Shown here: positions 18,572 to 26,982 of the stretch, one piece after another
Position numbering within the stretch: position 1 is the first letter of the stretch
Layout of the letters: each line of letters begins with the position of its first letter
Assembly (NCBI GenBank): GCA_031267615.1
Contig: JAIRYM010000100.1
Location: 1 to 37,247 of the forward strand
Length of the DNA stretch: 37,247 bases
Source: Dysgonamonadaceae bacterium
GTDB lineage: Bacteria; Bacteroidota; Bacteroidia; Bacteroidales; Azobacteroidaceae
Direction of reading: 5' to 3'
Notes under the pieces: generated by a model
What the model saw: the letters and a program-made list of their open reading frames with translations, nothing else
Databases searched by the model: none
Told to the model about the DNA's origin: nothing
Made by a program: the position numbers and the translations under genes

Positions 18572-20350
18572 ATGAATCTTTCAGAAAAAATCAGACGAGC
18601 TATTTCAAGCTTTTACGGACAGGAAATTTCGTTAGAACAAGTGCAGTTAAAGAAAACAAAAAAAGAGTTTAAAGGACATTTGACTCTTGTCGTTTTTCCT
18701 CTGTTAAAAATTTCAAGAAAAAATCCCGAACAGACAGCACGGGAAACAGGTGAGTTCCTGCTCAACAACGAACCGTTTATAGAGGAATATAATGTGATAA
18801 AAGGGTTTCTGAATCTTTCTGTCTCATCGTCGTACTGGATCAGTCTTTTAAATGAAATTGATTCGACAAAACGTTATGGTATCACGCCGACCGCTGACGA
18901 TGCTCCGCTTGTGATGCTGGAATATTCGTCGCCAAACACTAACAAACCGCTGCATCTGGGACATATCCGAAACAATCTTTTAGGATTCAGTCTGTCGGAA
19001 ATTATGAAGGCTGTAGGCTATCGGGTTGTTAAAACAAATATTGTAAACGACAGAGGTATACATATCTGCAAATCAATGCTTGCCTGGAAAAAATGGGGTA
19101 ACGGCGAGACGCCCAAGTCTACAGGAAAGAAAGGCGACCATCTGACGGGTGATTATTATGTTATGTTCGACAGAGAATATAAACGCGAGATTGCCGAACT
19201 GCAAACGAAGGGATTGTCACTAAAGGACGCGGAAGAAAAGTCTTTAATTATGTCGGAAGCACGCGAAATGTTGCGAAAGTGGGAAGCAGGAGACGAAGCG
19301 ACAAGAACGCTATGGAAAATGATGAATTCCTGGGTGTATGATGGGTTCGACGAAACGTACAAGGCTCTTGGCGTGAATTTCGACAAGATATATTATGAAT
19401 CGGAAACTTATATCGACGGAAAACAAACTGTTATCGAAGGTTTGAAGAAAGGAACTTTTTACAGTAAAGAAGACGGCTCCGTTTGGGCTGATCTTACTGC
19501 CGACGGACTGGATGAGAAACTTCTCCTTCGCGCTGACGGCACGTCTGTTTATATTACTCAGGATATCGGCACTTCAAGACAGCGGTTTCGCGATTATCCG
19601 ATAGATCGTATGGTTTATGTTGTGGGAAATGAACAAAATTATCATTTCCAAGTTCTGTCGCTGCTGCTTGATAAACTAGGTTTTGCATTTGGAAAGGGAC
19701 TCGTGCATTTTTCATACGGGATGGTGGAATTGCCGGAAGGGAAGATGAAATCGCGCGAAGGTACTGTCGTGGACGCTGATGATTTGATTGAGGAAATGAT
19801 CAATACGGCGAGAGAAACTTCTTACGAACTGGGCAAACTTAATGGCTGTTCCGAAGAAGAAGTCAGCAAGATAGCACGTATTGCAGGCTTGGGCGCGCTG
19901 AAATATTTCATCCTGAAAGTTGATCCGCGCAAGAATATGGTTTTTAATCCTAAAGAATCTATCGACTTTAACGGAAACACAGGTCCTTTTATTCAGTATA
20001 CCTACGCTCGCATCCAGTCCCTGCTGCGCAAATCGGCAGAAACTCTGAACGAAACGCTCCCGAATAACGGCGGAATTCAGATCTGCGACAAGGAGATATC
20101 GCTAATTCAGTGGCTTGATGAATTTCCGGCTGTTATTCGCGACGCTGCTGATGGGTTCAGTCCGGCGCTGATTGCTAACTATATTTATGAACTGGCAAAG
20201 GAATATAACCAGTTTTACCACGATTTTCCTGTCTTGCGCGAAGAAAATGCTGAACTGCGCAGGTTCCGGATTGTGCTTTCCGAAAATGTCGGGAAGGTTA
20301 TCAAGACCGGATTTTCTCTTCTTGGAATTGATGTCCCGGACAGAATGTAA
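18572..20350 (+). CDS. argS: Arginyl-tRNA synthetase
   Basis: MLEYSSPNTNKPLHLGHIRNNLLG (HIGH motif), MKSREGTVVDADDLIEEM, C-terminal DALR-type region; start ATG 18572. Confidence 0.97.
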   Translation: MNLSEKIRRAISSFYGQEISLEQVQLKKTKKEFKGHLTLVVFPLLKISRKNPEQTARETGEFLLNNEPFIEEYNVIKGFLNLSVSSSYWISLLNEIDSTKRYGITPTADDAPLVMLEYSSPNTNKPLHLGHIRNNLLGFSLSEIMKAVGYRVVKTNIVNDRGIHICKSMLAWKKWGNGETPKSTGKKGDHLTGDYYVMFDREYKREIAELQTKGLSLKDAEEKSLIMSEAREMLRKWEAGDEATRTLWKMMNSWVYDGFDETYKALGVNFDKIYYESETYIDGKQTVIEGLKKGTFYSKEDGSVWADLTADGLDEKLLLRADGTSVYITQDIGTSRQRFRDYPIDRMVYVVGNEQNYHFQVLSLLLDKLGFAFGKGLVHFSYGMVELPEGKMKSREGTVVDADDLIEEMINTARETSYELGKLNGCSEEEVSKIARIAGLGALKYFILKVDPRKNMVFNPKESIDFNGNTGPFIQYTYARIQSLLRKSAETLNETLPNNGGIQICDKEISLIQWLDEFPAVIRDAADGFSPALIANYIYELAKEYNQFYHDFPVLREENAELRRFRIVLSENVGKVIKTGFSLLGIDVPDRM

Positions 20351-20373
20351 TACTGTTTGGCGACCGTTTATGG

Positions 20374-21225
20374 TCAATCTTTCTTCAGCGCTTCTATCAG
20401 TTCCGGAATTGTTTGCTCAAAATTTACTCCAAACCGAATATCTGTGCCCGCTGCGGCTGTTTTTTTTATTGACGAGGCGGTGAAATGCACAGCAATTGCT
20501 GCGGCTTCGCTCAATGTAAATCCGTTCATAAGAGCGCTCAGCAAGACTGAACCGAAGACATCTCCCGTGCCGTGATAATAACCCGGTATCCTGCCGGCGA
20601 AGGCGTATGAAATCTCTCCTGTTATGGCGTCGTAAGTGGCGGAGCCTAATTCTTCGCGGTCGAAGTATACGCCGGTGAGTACAACTTTTTTTGGTCCTGT
20701 GGAACTTAATTGCTTTAATATTTTTTCTATATAGAGCCTGGTATATGGTCCCGGATTGTATGGCGTACCTGTCAGCAGGGCGGCTTCCGTTAAGTTTGGA
20801 ACGATGATGTCTGCCTGTGAACACAGCTTGAGCATGCCGGAGGCAAATTCCGGTTTGAAGATGGAATAGAGCGATCCGTTGTCTGCCATGACGGGATCGA
20901 CGAGAATGATGTTATCATCCGTGCGAAATGTATCAAAAAATTTACCGGTAAGGTCTAACTGCTGAAAGGAACCGAGAAATCCGGTGTAAATTGCATCGAA
21001 CTTTATGTCTAACGACTGCCAGTGGTCTGAAATGGATGGCATGTCTTCTGTCAGATCTCTGTATGTGAAGCCGGTGAAGCCGCCGGTGTGGGTGGACAGT
21101 ACTGCGGTCGGGAGGACTGAACATTCTATGCCTGCCGAAGAGATTATGGGCAGCGCGACCGTGAGCGAGCATTTACCGACGCCTGAAATATCGTGTATGG
21201 CGACTGCTCTTTTTAGTTTTTCCAT
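20374..21225 (-). CDS. Pyridoxamine/pyridoxal kinase (ribokinase-like)
   Basis: AVAIHDISGVGKCSLTVALPIISSAGIECSVLPTAVLSTHTGG; GTGDVFGSVLLSALMNG. Confidence 0.9.
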   Translation of the reverse strand: MEKLKRAVAIHDISGVGKCSLTVALPIISSAGIECSVLPTAVLSTHTGGFTGFTYRDLTEDMPSISDHWQSLDIKFDAIYTGFLGSFQQLDLTGKFFDTFRTDDNIILVDPVMADNGSLYSIFKPEFASGMLKLCSQADIIVPNLTEAALLTGTPYNPGPYTRLYIEKILKQLSSTGPKKVVLTGVYFDREELGSATYDAITGEISYAFAGRIPGYYHGTGDVFGSVLLSALMNGFTLSEAAAIAVHFTASSIKKTAAAGTDIRFGVNFEQTIPELIEALKKD

Positions 21226-21259
21226 CTTGTGGTTCTGTTTTTTTGCTGTTTTTATTTAT

Positions 21260-22243
21260 TTAAGTGATATCGAAGTAGGATTTTATTACCGGTTTTTGTA
21301 TGTAGAATGTGACGAAAGTTTTGTCTTTATAATTTCCTTTACCATATATTATTATTTTGGCGTTGCCTACTTTTTTGTTGTCTTTATATCTTAAATAGAA
21401 GTCTTTGCCTAATTCGAGGCGAACATTTGCCTGTCTTGAAATATTCGAGATAATTTTCGGAACTGGAGTTATTGGTTCGCCGGTGTACTTCTCTGTTGTG
21501 TTGTACTCTATTTTTGTTTTCTTAATGCTGTACCTGGTGCGGCGATATCTTCTGTTTTCGCTGGATATTAAGGAATTTAGCCGGTTTGCAAGCTCTGAGA
21601 AGCCGGGATCGAGGTTCAGGTACACTCCGGCATCTATCAGGATTATAATTTCACGGTATATGGGTTCTATTTCTTTTCGGATTTCACGGAAAGTTTGTTG
21701 CGGCTTTTGCTTATAGTATTCTCCGCGCCTGTCGATTGCGTCTTTCATTTCGGTGTTTGCTGCACTGAGTTCTGCTATATATTCCTTGATTATCGGGATG
21801 TATTGAAACAGGGCTTCTACATCGCTGCTGTACAATCCTTCTAATTGACGGAGTATTGATTCCGTATCGCCTATTTGAGACATATAGGGCTTGCTGTTTA
21901 TGTTTCCGTATTGCACCAGCATTTCATATATGCGGGATGCGGCTTCTATTACCTGCTCATCCAGATTGTATCTGTGGGCTTTGATGAGCAGGCGAAGAGC
22001 GGTTACTGATTTATCGAGTCGCTTGTTTGCTTTCTCGATTTCATATGTTTCGCTGCTTGATCTTTGCCAGTCGCTGATTTTCTCTTCTATTTCGAGCTTT
22101 TCGTTGAGCAGTCTTGTAAAATTGAGCAGTATTTCCTTTACGCCATCTGAACTGCTTTCGATATTACGGCTTACAGACAGTAAAAAACTGCAGTGGACTA
22201 TCATTTTAAGTTTTCCGAAATTGATTGCTTTTATCTGTTTCAT
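21260..22243 (-). CDS. DUF6261-like helical protein with C-terminal Ig-like YTG-type repeat
   Basis: N-terminal helical DUF6261-like region; C-terminal YTGEPITPVPKI...VRLELGKDFYLRYKDNKKVGNAKIIIYGKGNYKDKTFVTFYIQKP resembles Ig-like repeats of surface proteins. Confidence 0.6.
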   Translation of the reverse strand: MKQIKAINFGKLKMIVHCSFLLSVSRNIESSSDGVKEILLNFTRLLNEKLEIEEKISDWQRSSSETYEIEKANKRLDKSVTALRLLIKAHRYNLDEQVIEAASRIYEMLVQYGNINSKPYMSQIGDTESILRQLEGLYSSDVEALFQYIPIIKEYIAELSAANTEMKDAIDRRGEYYKQKPQQTFREIRKEIEPIYREIIILIDAGVYLNLDPGFSELANRLNSLISSENRRYRRTRYSIKKTKIEYNTTEKYTGEPITPVPKIISNISRQANVRLELGKDFYLRYKDNKKVGNAKIIIYGKGNYKDKTFVTFYIQKPVIKSYFDIT

Positions 22244-22282
22244 ATTTTTTTATTTTTGGTATTAATACTGTTTTTTATTTCT

Positions 22283-22291
22283 GCAAAGGTA
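22283..22291 (-). promoter_or_regulatory. -7 element TACCTTTGC upstream of the DUF6261-like gene
   Basis: Complement of gcaaaggta. Confidence 0.45.
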
Positions 22292-22455
22292 ATTATTTTT
22301 TTTTGATTTTCTGTATTTTTTTAAAAAAATATTATTTTTGCATTAATTTTTTCTGATTTTCATATTAAAAATCCATTTGAGGCTTTGTTGTTTTTAAATA
22401 TGTATTATATATAATGTATATAAGTATCGTGTTTTTACATTTTCGCTGTATGAAA

Positions 22456-22578
22456 TATTTGGGATTCCGTCGTTCTCGAATTTTCTGTTCCCAAAAACTT
22501 TGAGACTCCGTCATTCTCGAATTTTTCGTTCCCAAAGTACTTTTGACCACGTCGTTCTCGAATTTTCTGTTCTCAAAC
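22456..22578. repeat. Tandem repeat, ~41-bp unit, 3 copies, each containing GTC[GA]TTCTCGAATTTT and TTTGRGA/TYCCAAA-like arms
   Basis: TTCTCGAA at 22473, 22514, 22555 (spacing 41, 41). Confidence 0.9.
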
Positions 22579-22617
22579 AATACATATAAAAAAAATAATA
22601 ATAATTTTAAAGCAAAT

Positions 22618-22649
22618 TTGTTGGTATAATTATTTTTTCATACCTTTGC
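22618..22649 (+). promoter_or_regulatory. Bacteroidetes-type promoter for fucI
   Basis: TTG 22618-22620, 20-bp spacer, TACCTTTGC 22641-22649. Confidence 0.65.
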
Positions 22650-22691
22650 AGAGTAAAATAATATATTTATAAAAAATTAAAATAAAATTTT

Positions 22692-24482
22692 ATGACAAAC
22701 AACAGGTATCAAGGCTCATGGCCTAAAATCGGCATCAGACCGACAATTGACGGACGAATGGGTGGCGTACGCGAATCATTAGAAGATCAAACGATGAACA
22801 TTGCACAAAGCGTCGCATCCCTGATAACATCAACGCTCAAATATCCGGACGGCACACCCGTCAAGTGCATCATCGCAGACACAACAATAGGTCGCGTTGC
22901 GGAGAGCGCCGCCACCGCCGCAAAATTCGCGCGCGAAGGCGTCGGAATAACAATCACCGTCACGCCATGCTGGTGTTACGGCAGCGAAACAATGGATATG
23001 GAGCAGCATACCATTAAAGCCGTCTACGGATTTAACGGGACAGAACGGCCGGGAGCAGTATACCTCGCCGCAGTCCTTGCCGCACACGCGCAAAAAGGAT
23101 TGCCAGCCTTTGGAATCTATGGACACGACGTCAAAGACGCCGGCGACGCCGAAATACCCTTCGACGTAAAAGAAAAACTCCTGCTTTTTGCTCGATCAGC
23201 AATGGCAGCCTCAATCATGAAAGGCAAATCATACCTATCAATTGGTGCCGTCTGCATGGGCATCGCAGGTTCCATCGTCAACACCGATTTCTTTGAAGAC
23301 TACCTCGGGATGCGCTGCGAAGGTATTGATGAAGTAGAAATCATCCGTCGCATGACAGAAGGAATATACGACAAAGAAGAATATGAAAAAGCCCTTGCGT
23401 GGACAAAGAAAAACTGCCGGCAAGGTGAAGACGGCAATCGTAAAGACCTTGTACGCACCGCCGAACAGTCAGCCAGAGACTGGGAATTTATAGTCAAGAT
23501 GACAATCATCGTCCGCGACCTCCTGATCGGTAATACAAAATTAAAAGACATGGGATTCGGCGAAGAATCACTTGGTCACAACGCCATAGCAGGCGGATTC
23601 CAGGGACAAAGACAGTGGACAGACTTCTATCCCAATGGCGACTTCACAGAAGCTATCCTCAACTCATCATTCGACTGGAATGGAATTCGCGCACCATTCA
23701 TTCTCGCAACCGAGAACGATTCTCTCAACGGAACAGCAATGCTATTCGGGAATCTGTTAACAAACACGCCCTCCATCTTTGCAGACGTACGCACCTATTG
23801 GAGTCCCGAAGCATTAGAACGCGTAACCGGCAAAAAGCCTTCAGGACTCATCGCCAACGGCATGATACATCTGATCAACTCCGGCGCCGCCTCCTTAGAC
23901 GGCAGTGCCCGTCAGAACGATTCAACAGGCAATCCAACGATGAAACCTTTTTGGGAAATATCAGAAAAAGAAGCCCGAGAATGTCTCGACGCCACAACAT
24001 GGATGCCAGCCAACCGCGAATACTTTCGTGGCGGCGGATACTCGTCGAAATTTCTGACAAGAGGAGGAATGCCCTGCACCATGGTTCGCGTAAATCTTGT
24101 GAAAGGACTCGGACCCGTACTCCAGCTCGCCGAAGGCTGGACAGGCACTATTGACGAAGAATCTTTTCGCATAATAGACAACCGAACAGATCGAGGCTGG
24201 CCTACCACCTGGTTCGTACCTCGCCTTGACGCGGCGAAAGACACATTCAAAGACGTTTATTCTGTAATGAATAATTGGGGCGCCAATCACGGCTCGATCA
24301 ACTGCGGACACATTGGTGCAGAGCTCGTCACGCTATGCTCCATTCTCAGAATCCCCGTCTGCATGCACAACCTGCCGGACGACAAAATATACCGTCCCGC
24401 ATCCTGGAATGCCTTCGGAATGGACAAAGAAGGAGCTGATTATCGCGCCTGCAAAGCTTACGGACCTCTGTATAAGAAATAG
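22692..24482 (+). CDS. fucI: L-fucose isomerase
   Basis: [76 protein letters not shown]. Confidence 0.97.
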   Translation: MTNNRYQGSWPKIGIRPTIDGRMGGVRESLEDQTMNIAQSVASLITSTLKYPDGTPVKCIIADTTIGRVAESAATAAKFAREGVGITITVTPCWCYGSETMDMEQHTIKAVYGFNGTERPGAVYLAAVLAAHAQKGLPAFGIYGHDVKDAGDAEIPFDVKEKLLLFARSAMAASIMKGKSYLSIGAVCMGIAGSIVNTDFFEDYLGMRCEGIDEVEIIRRMTEGIYDKEEYEKALAWTKKNCRQGEDGNRKDLVRTAEQSARDWEFIVKMTIIVRDLLIGNTKLKDMGFGEESLGHNAIAGGFQGQRQWTDFYPNGDFTEAILNSSFDWNGIRAPFILATENDSLNGTAMLFGNLLTNTPSIFADVRTYWSPEALERVTGKKPSGLIANGMIHLINSGAASLDGSARQNDSTGNPTMKPFWEISEKEARECLDATTWMPANREYFRGGGYSSKFLTRGGMPCTMVRVNLVKGLGPVLQLAEGWTGTIDEESFRIIDNRTDRGWPTTWFVPRLDAAKDTFKDVYSVMNNWGANHGSINCGHIGAELVTLCSILRIPVCMHNLPDDKIYRPASWNAFGMDKEGADYRACKAYGPLYKK

Positions 24483-24508
24483 ATGTAAAAAATACGTCAT
24501 TCTAAAAA

Positions 24509-24559
24509 AAAATACTGTCGGCGAGGTACGGATGTACATTCACCGACAGTATTTTTTTT
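24509..24559. terminator. Intrinsic (bidirectional) terminator between fucI and ssrA
   Basis: AATACTGTCGG...CCGACAGTATT perfect stem flanked by A-tract and T-tract. Confidence 0.85.
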
Positions 24560-24580
24560 GCATTTGCAGATTGTTTTCTG

Positions 24581-24974
24581 TGGACTTGGAGGGAGTCGAA
24601 CCCTCGTCCAAACGAGGAATTAATTTGCTTTCTACACGCTTATCTTTGCTTTAATTTTCGTCGAAATACAAGACCAAAGCTACCGGTACTTCGCTTATTC
24701 CCAAAATTTCATCTGAGAACAGGGACGGCGCTCAGACTATTTCCGATATTGCTGCACCACCTTGTCGGGTAATTTCGGAACTACAATCCCGGGTGATGTC
24801 TCGTTTCGATTCATGAACCGAAATTAAGCTGTGACTTACTATACTTCGGTCAGGCTGCGAGAGCGTATGTATTTTCGCCAGTTAAACTGTTATCATTTGA
24901 GATTAAAGTGCCAAACAACGACGCACTGCGTGCTTACAAACCACTTCTGCTCGCTGTCAAAACCAGTCAAGCCC
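24581..24974 (-). ncRNA. ssrA: Transfer-messenger RNA (tmRNA); tag peptide (A)GENTYALAA encoded at 24850-24879
   Basis: Minus strand 5' GGGCTTGACTGGTTTTGACAGCG... and 3' GGACGAGGGTTCGACTCCCTCCAAGTCCA; internal GGCGAAAATACATACGCTCTCGCAGCCTGA = GENTYALAA*. Confidence 0.95.
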
Positions 24975-24988
24975 AGCATTTGCGACTG

Positions 24989-25019
24989 CAAAGGTAAGTA
25001 TAATTTTTTAAATTGCAAA
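24989..25019 (-). promoter_or_regulatory. Bacteroidetes-type promoter for ssrA
   Basis: Minus strand TACCTTTGC (24989-24997) with TTTG about 18 bp upstream. Confidence 0.6.
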
Positions 25020-25068
25020 AAAAAATTGAATATAAGGTGCGAAAAATACTATTTCCTGAGACCGGTTT

Positions 25069-25545
25069 TTATCTTTGCAGAGAATCAAATGACAAAGGAA
25101 GTAAATCTTTCACACTTTCGACGATATAAACAAACTGTTTGCCGTAGAGATATATTTTTACCGGACAACAATATCTCTGTTCCGTTTCTAACAGCACCTG
25201 ACGGCAGGATCCACAGGGCGAGACCGGATTATCTGTAAATTCGCCGCCGGTATAAGCCGCAACTGCAAGAGCTATGACTGAATGTTCAGGATAGAGTGAA
25301 CAGGCATAAAAAACTGCGGTACGTTCAGCACATGATCCGGACGGAAAGGCAACATTTTCCTGATTGTTGCCTGTAATAATTTCGCCGTTTGACAAAACGA
25401 CAGCAGCGCCGACCCTGAACCCTGAATATGGCGAATATGAACGTTGAGTGGCGTCTTTTGCTGCATCTATCAACCTTTTTTCTTCAGAATCAAGTTCTGG
25501 ATAACTACATTTTATTATATTTGCAGTGATTTTAAAAGAATACAT
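25069..25545 (-). CDS. cdd: Cytidine deaminase
   Basis: SYSPYSGFRVGAAVVLSNGEIITGNNQENVAFPSGSCAERTAVFYA...PVSPCGSCRQVLLE (zinc motifs). Confidence 0.95.
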   Translation of the reverse strand: MYSFKITANIIKCSYPELDSEEKRLIDAAKDATQRSYSPYSGFRVGAAVVLSNGEIITGNNQENVAFPSGSCAERTAVFYACSLYPEHSVIALAVAAYTGGEFTDNPVSPCGSCRQVLLETEQRYCCPVKIYLYGKQFVYIVESVKDLLPLSFDSLQR

Positions 25546-25591
25546 ATTGTATTATAACAAATTGATTGCAAAATTACTTAAAATTTTCCAG

Positions 25592-26446
25592 ATGAATAGA
25601 GTTAAAAAGATATTTCCGGTTGCCTGCCTTATGTGCGGAATGTTTTTTAATATGCAGGCGCAGCGTAACCGTGCATATGTTGATTATATTGACAGATATA
25701 AACATATAGCGATACGAGAAATGAATCAGTATAAAATTCCGGCAAGCATTAAACTGTCGCAGGCGCTGCTTGAATCGGGCGCAGGGAAAAGCAGTCTGGC
25801 GACTGAATCTAACAATCATTTCGGTATCAAATGTCATGCGTGGACAGGACAAAAGGTGCGGCACGACGACGATGAACCGGGGGAATGTTTCCGCAAATAT
25901 TCTTCAGCCGAAGCATCGTATCGAGACCATTCTGAATTCCTGCTGAAGAATAGAAACAGGTATGGAAGCCTTTTTCAGTTACCTTTGAATGATTACAAAG
26001 CGTGGGCAAAAGGATTGCAGAAAGCCGGCTATGCCACAAACCGCGAATATGCAAACAGGCTGATAAAACTGATTGAGATGTATGAAATATACCGTTTTGA
26101 TTCGGGGATCCTGCGCCGGACATGGATTTCCCGCGGATTACTGTACGTTGAAGCTGAAGATGGTGACAGTTTTGAAAAAATCGCTGCCGATCTGAGATTT
26201 AACACCAAAAAACTGCTGAAATATAATGATGCACCAAAAGGACATCGTCTAAGGAAAGGAGATCCGGTATATCTTCAGAAGAAGAAGAAAAGGCTGGATA
26301 AAGCTGGCAGTTATACCGTTCGCAGAGGCGACTCGATGCACAATATTTCGCAACGGTTCGGAATCACGATTAGCAGCCTGTATCGAATCAACAAAAAATC
26401 CGCTTCATACTCCCCCGCAGTCGGAGATGTTCTAAAGTTCCGGTGA
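25592..26446 (+). CDS. Secreted N-acetylglucosaminidase/muramidase (FlgJ-like GH73) with C-terminal LysM
   Basis: IPASIKLSQALLESGAGKSSLATESNNHFGIKCH; LysM YTVRRGDSMHNISQRFGITISSLYRIN; start ATG 25592; -7 TATATTTGC at 25516-25524 inside the cdd 5' end. Confidence 0.92.
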   Translation: MNRVKKIFPVACLMCGMFFNMQAQRNRAYVDYIDRYKHIAIREMNQYKIPASIKLSQALLESGAGKSSLATESNNHFGIKCHAWTGQKVRHDDDEPGECFRKYSSAEASYRDHSEFLLKNRNRYGSLFQLPLNDYKAWAKGLQKAGYATNREYANRLIKLIEMYEIYRFDSGILRRTWISRGLLYVEAEDGDSFEKIAADLRFNTKKLLKYNDAPKGHRLRKGDPVYLQKKKKRLDKAGSYTVRRGDSMHNISQRFGITISSLYRINKKSASYSPAVGDVLKFR

Positions 26447-26959
26447 TTATTTATACCATCCGGCATACATCAGGTAGTTCCGCGCAATCTTCATGTTTAT
26501 TTCCTTCGCCTGCTCAGGATCAATCTTCTTAACAAATTGGGCAGGTATTCCTGCATAAATACTTCCAGCCTCAACTTTTGTTCCGCTCAGAACTACTGCA
26601 CCCGCGGCTACAATAGCGCCTTCACCGATAACCGCGTGGTCGAGCACGACTGAATTCATTCCAATCAGCGCGCCGTTCTCTATTCTCGCTCCGTGTACCG
26701 TAACATTATGTCCGATGCTGACATCGTTTCCGATTACAGCGACTGATTTCTCGAACAGCGTATGAATCACCGCTCCGTCCTGAATATTCACCCGTTCCCC
26801 GATGCGGATCGAGTTAACATCGCCTCTCAGAACGGTATTATACCATATACTGGAATCTCTTCCGATCTCTACATCGCCAATCACTGTTGAATTTTCCGCC
26901 AAAAAAACGTTATCTCCGATTTTCGGCGTTATCCCTCTCAATGTCTTTATTAAAGCCAT
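26447..26959 (-). CDS. Gamma-carbonic anhydrase-like (YrdA/PaaY) hexapeptide protein
   Basis: IGRDSSIWYNTVLRGDVNSIRIGERVNIQDGAVIH, IGHNVTVHGARIENGALIGMNSVVLDHAVIGEGAIVAAGAVV. Confidence 0.92.
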   Translation of the reverse strand: MALIKTLRGITPKIGDNVFLAENSTVIGDVEIGRDSSIWYNTVLRGDVNSIRIGERVNIQDGAVIHTLFEKSVAVIGNDVSIGHNVTVHGARIENGALIGMNSVVLDHAVIGEGAIVAAGAVVLSGTKVEAGSIYAGIPAQFVKKIDPEQAKEINMKIARNYLMYAGWYK

Positions 26960-26982
26960 AATTTACATGATAATTATTATTA

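Noticed and set aside
22365-22580. 71-aa minus ORF over the 41-bp repeats
   Set aside because: Translated repeat in shifting frames (41 is not a multiple of 3); no support as a protein.
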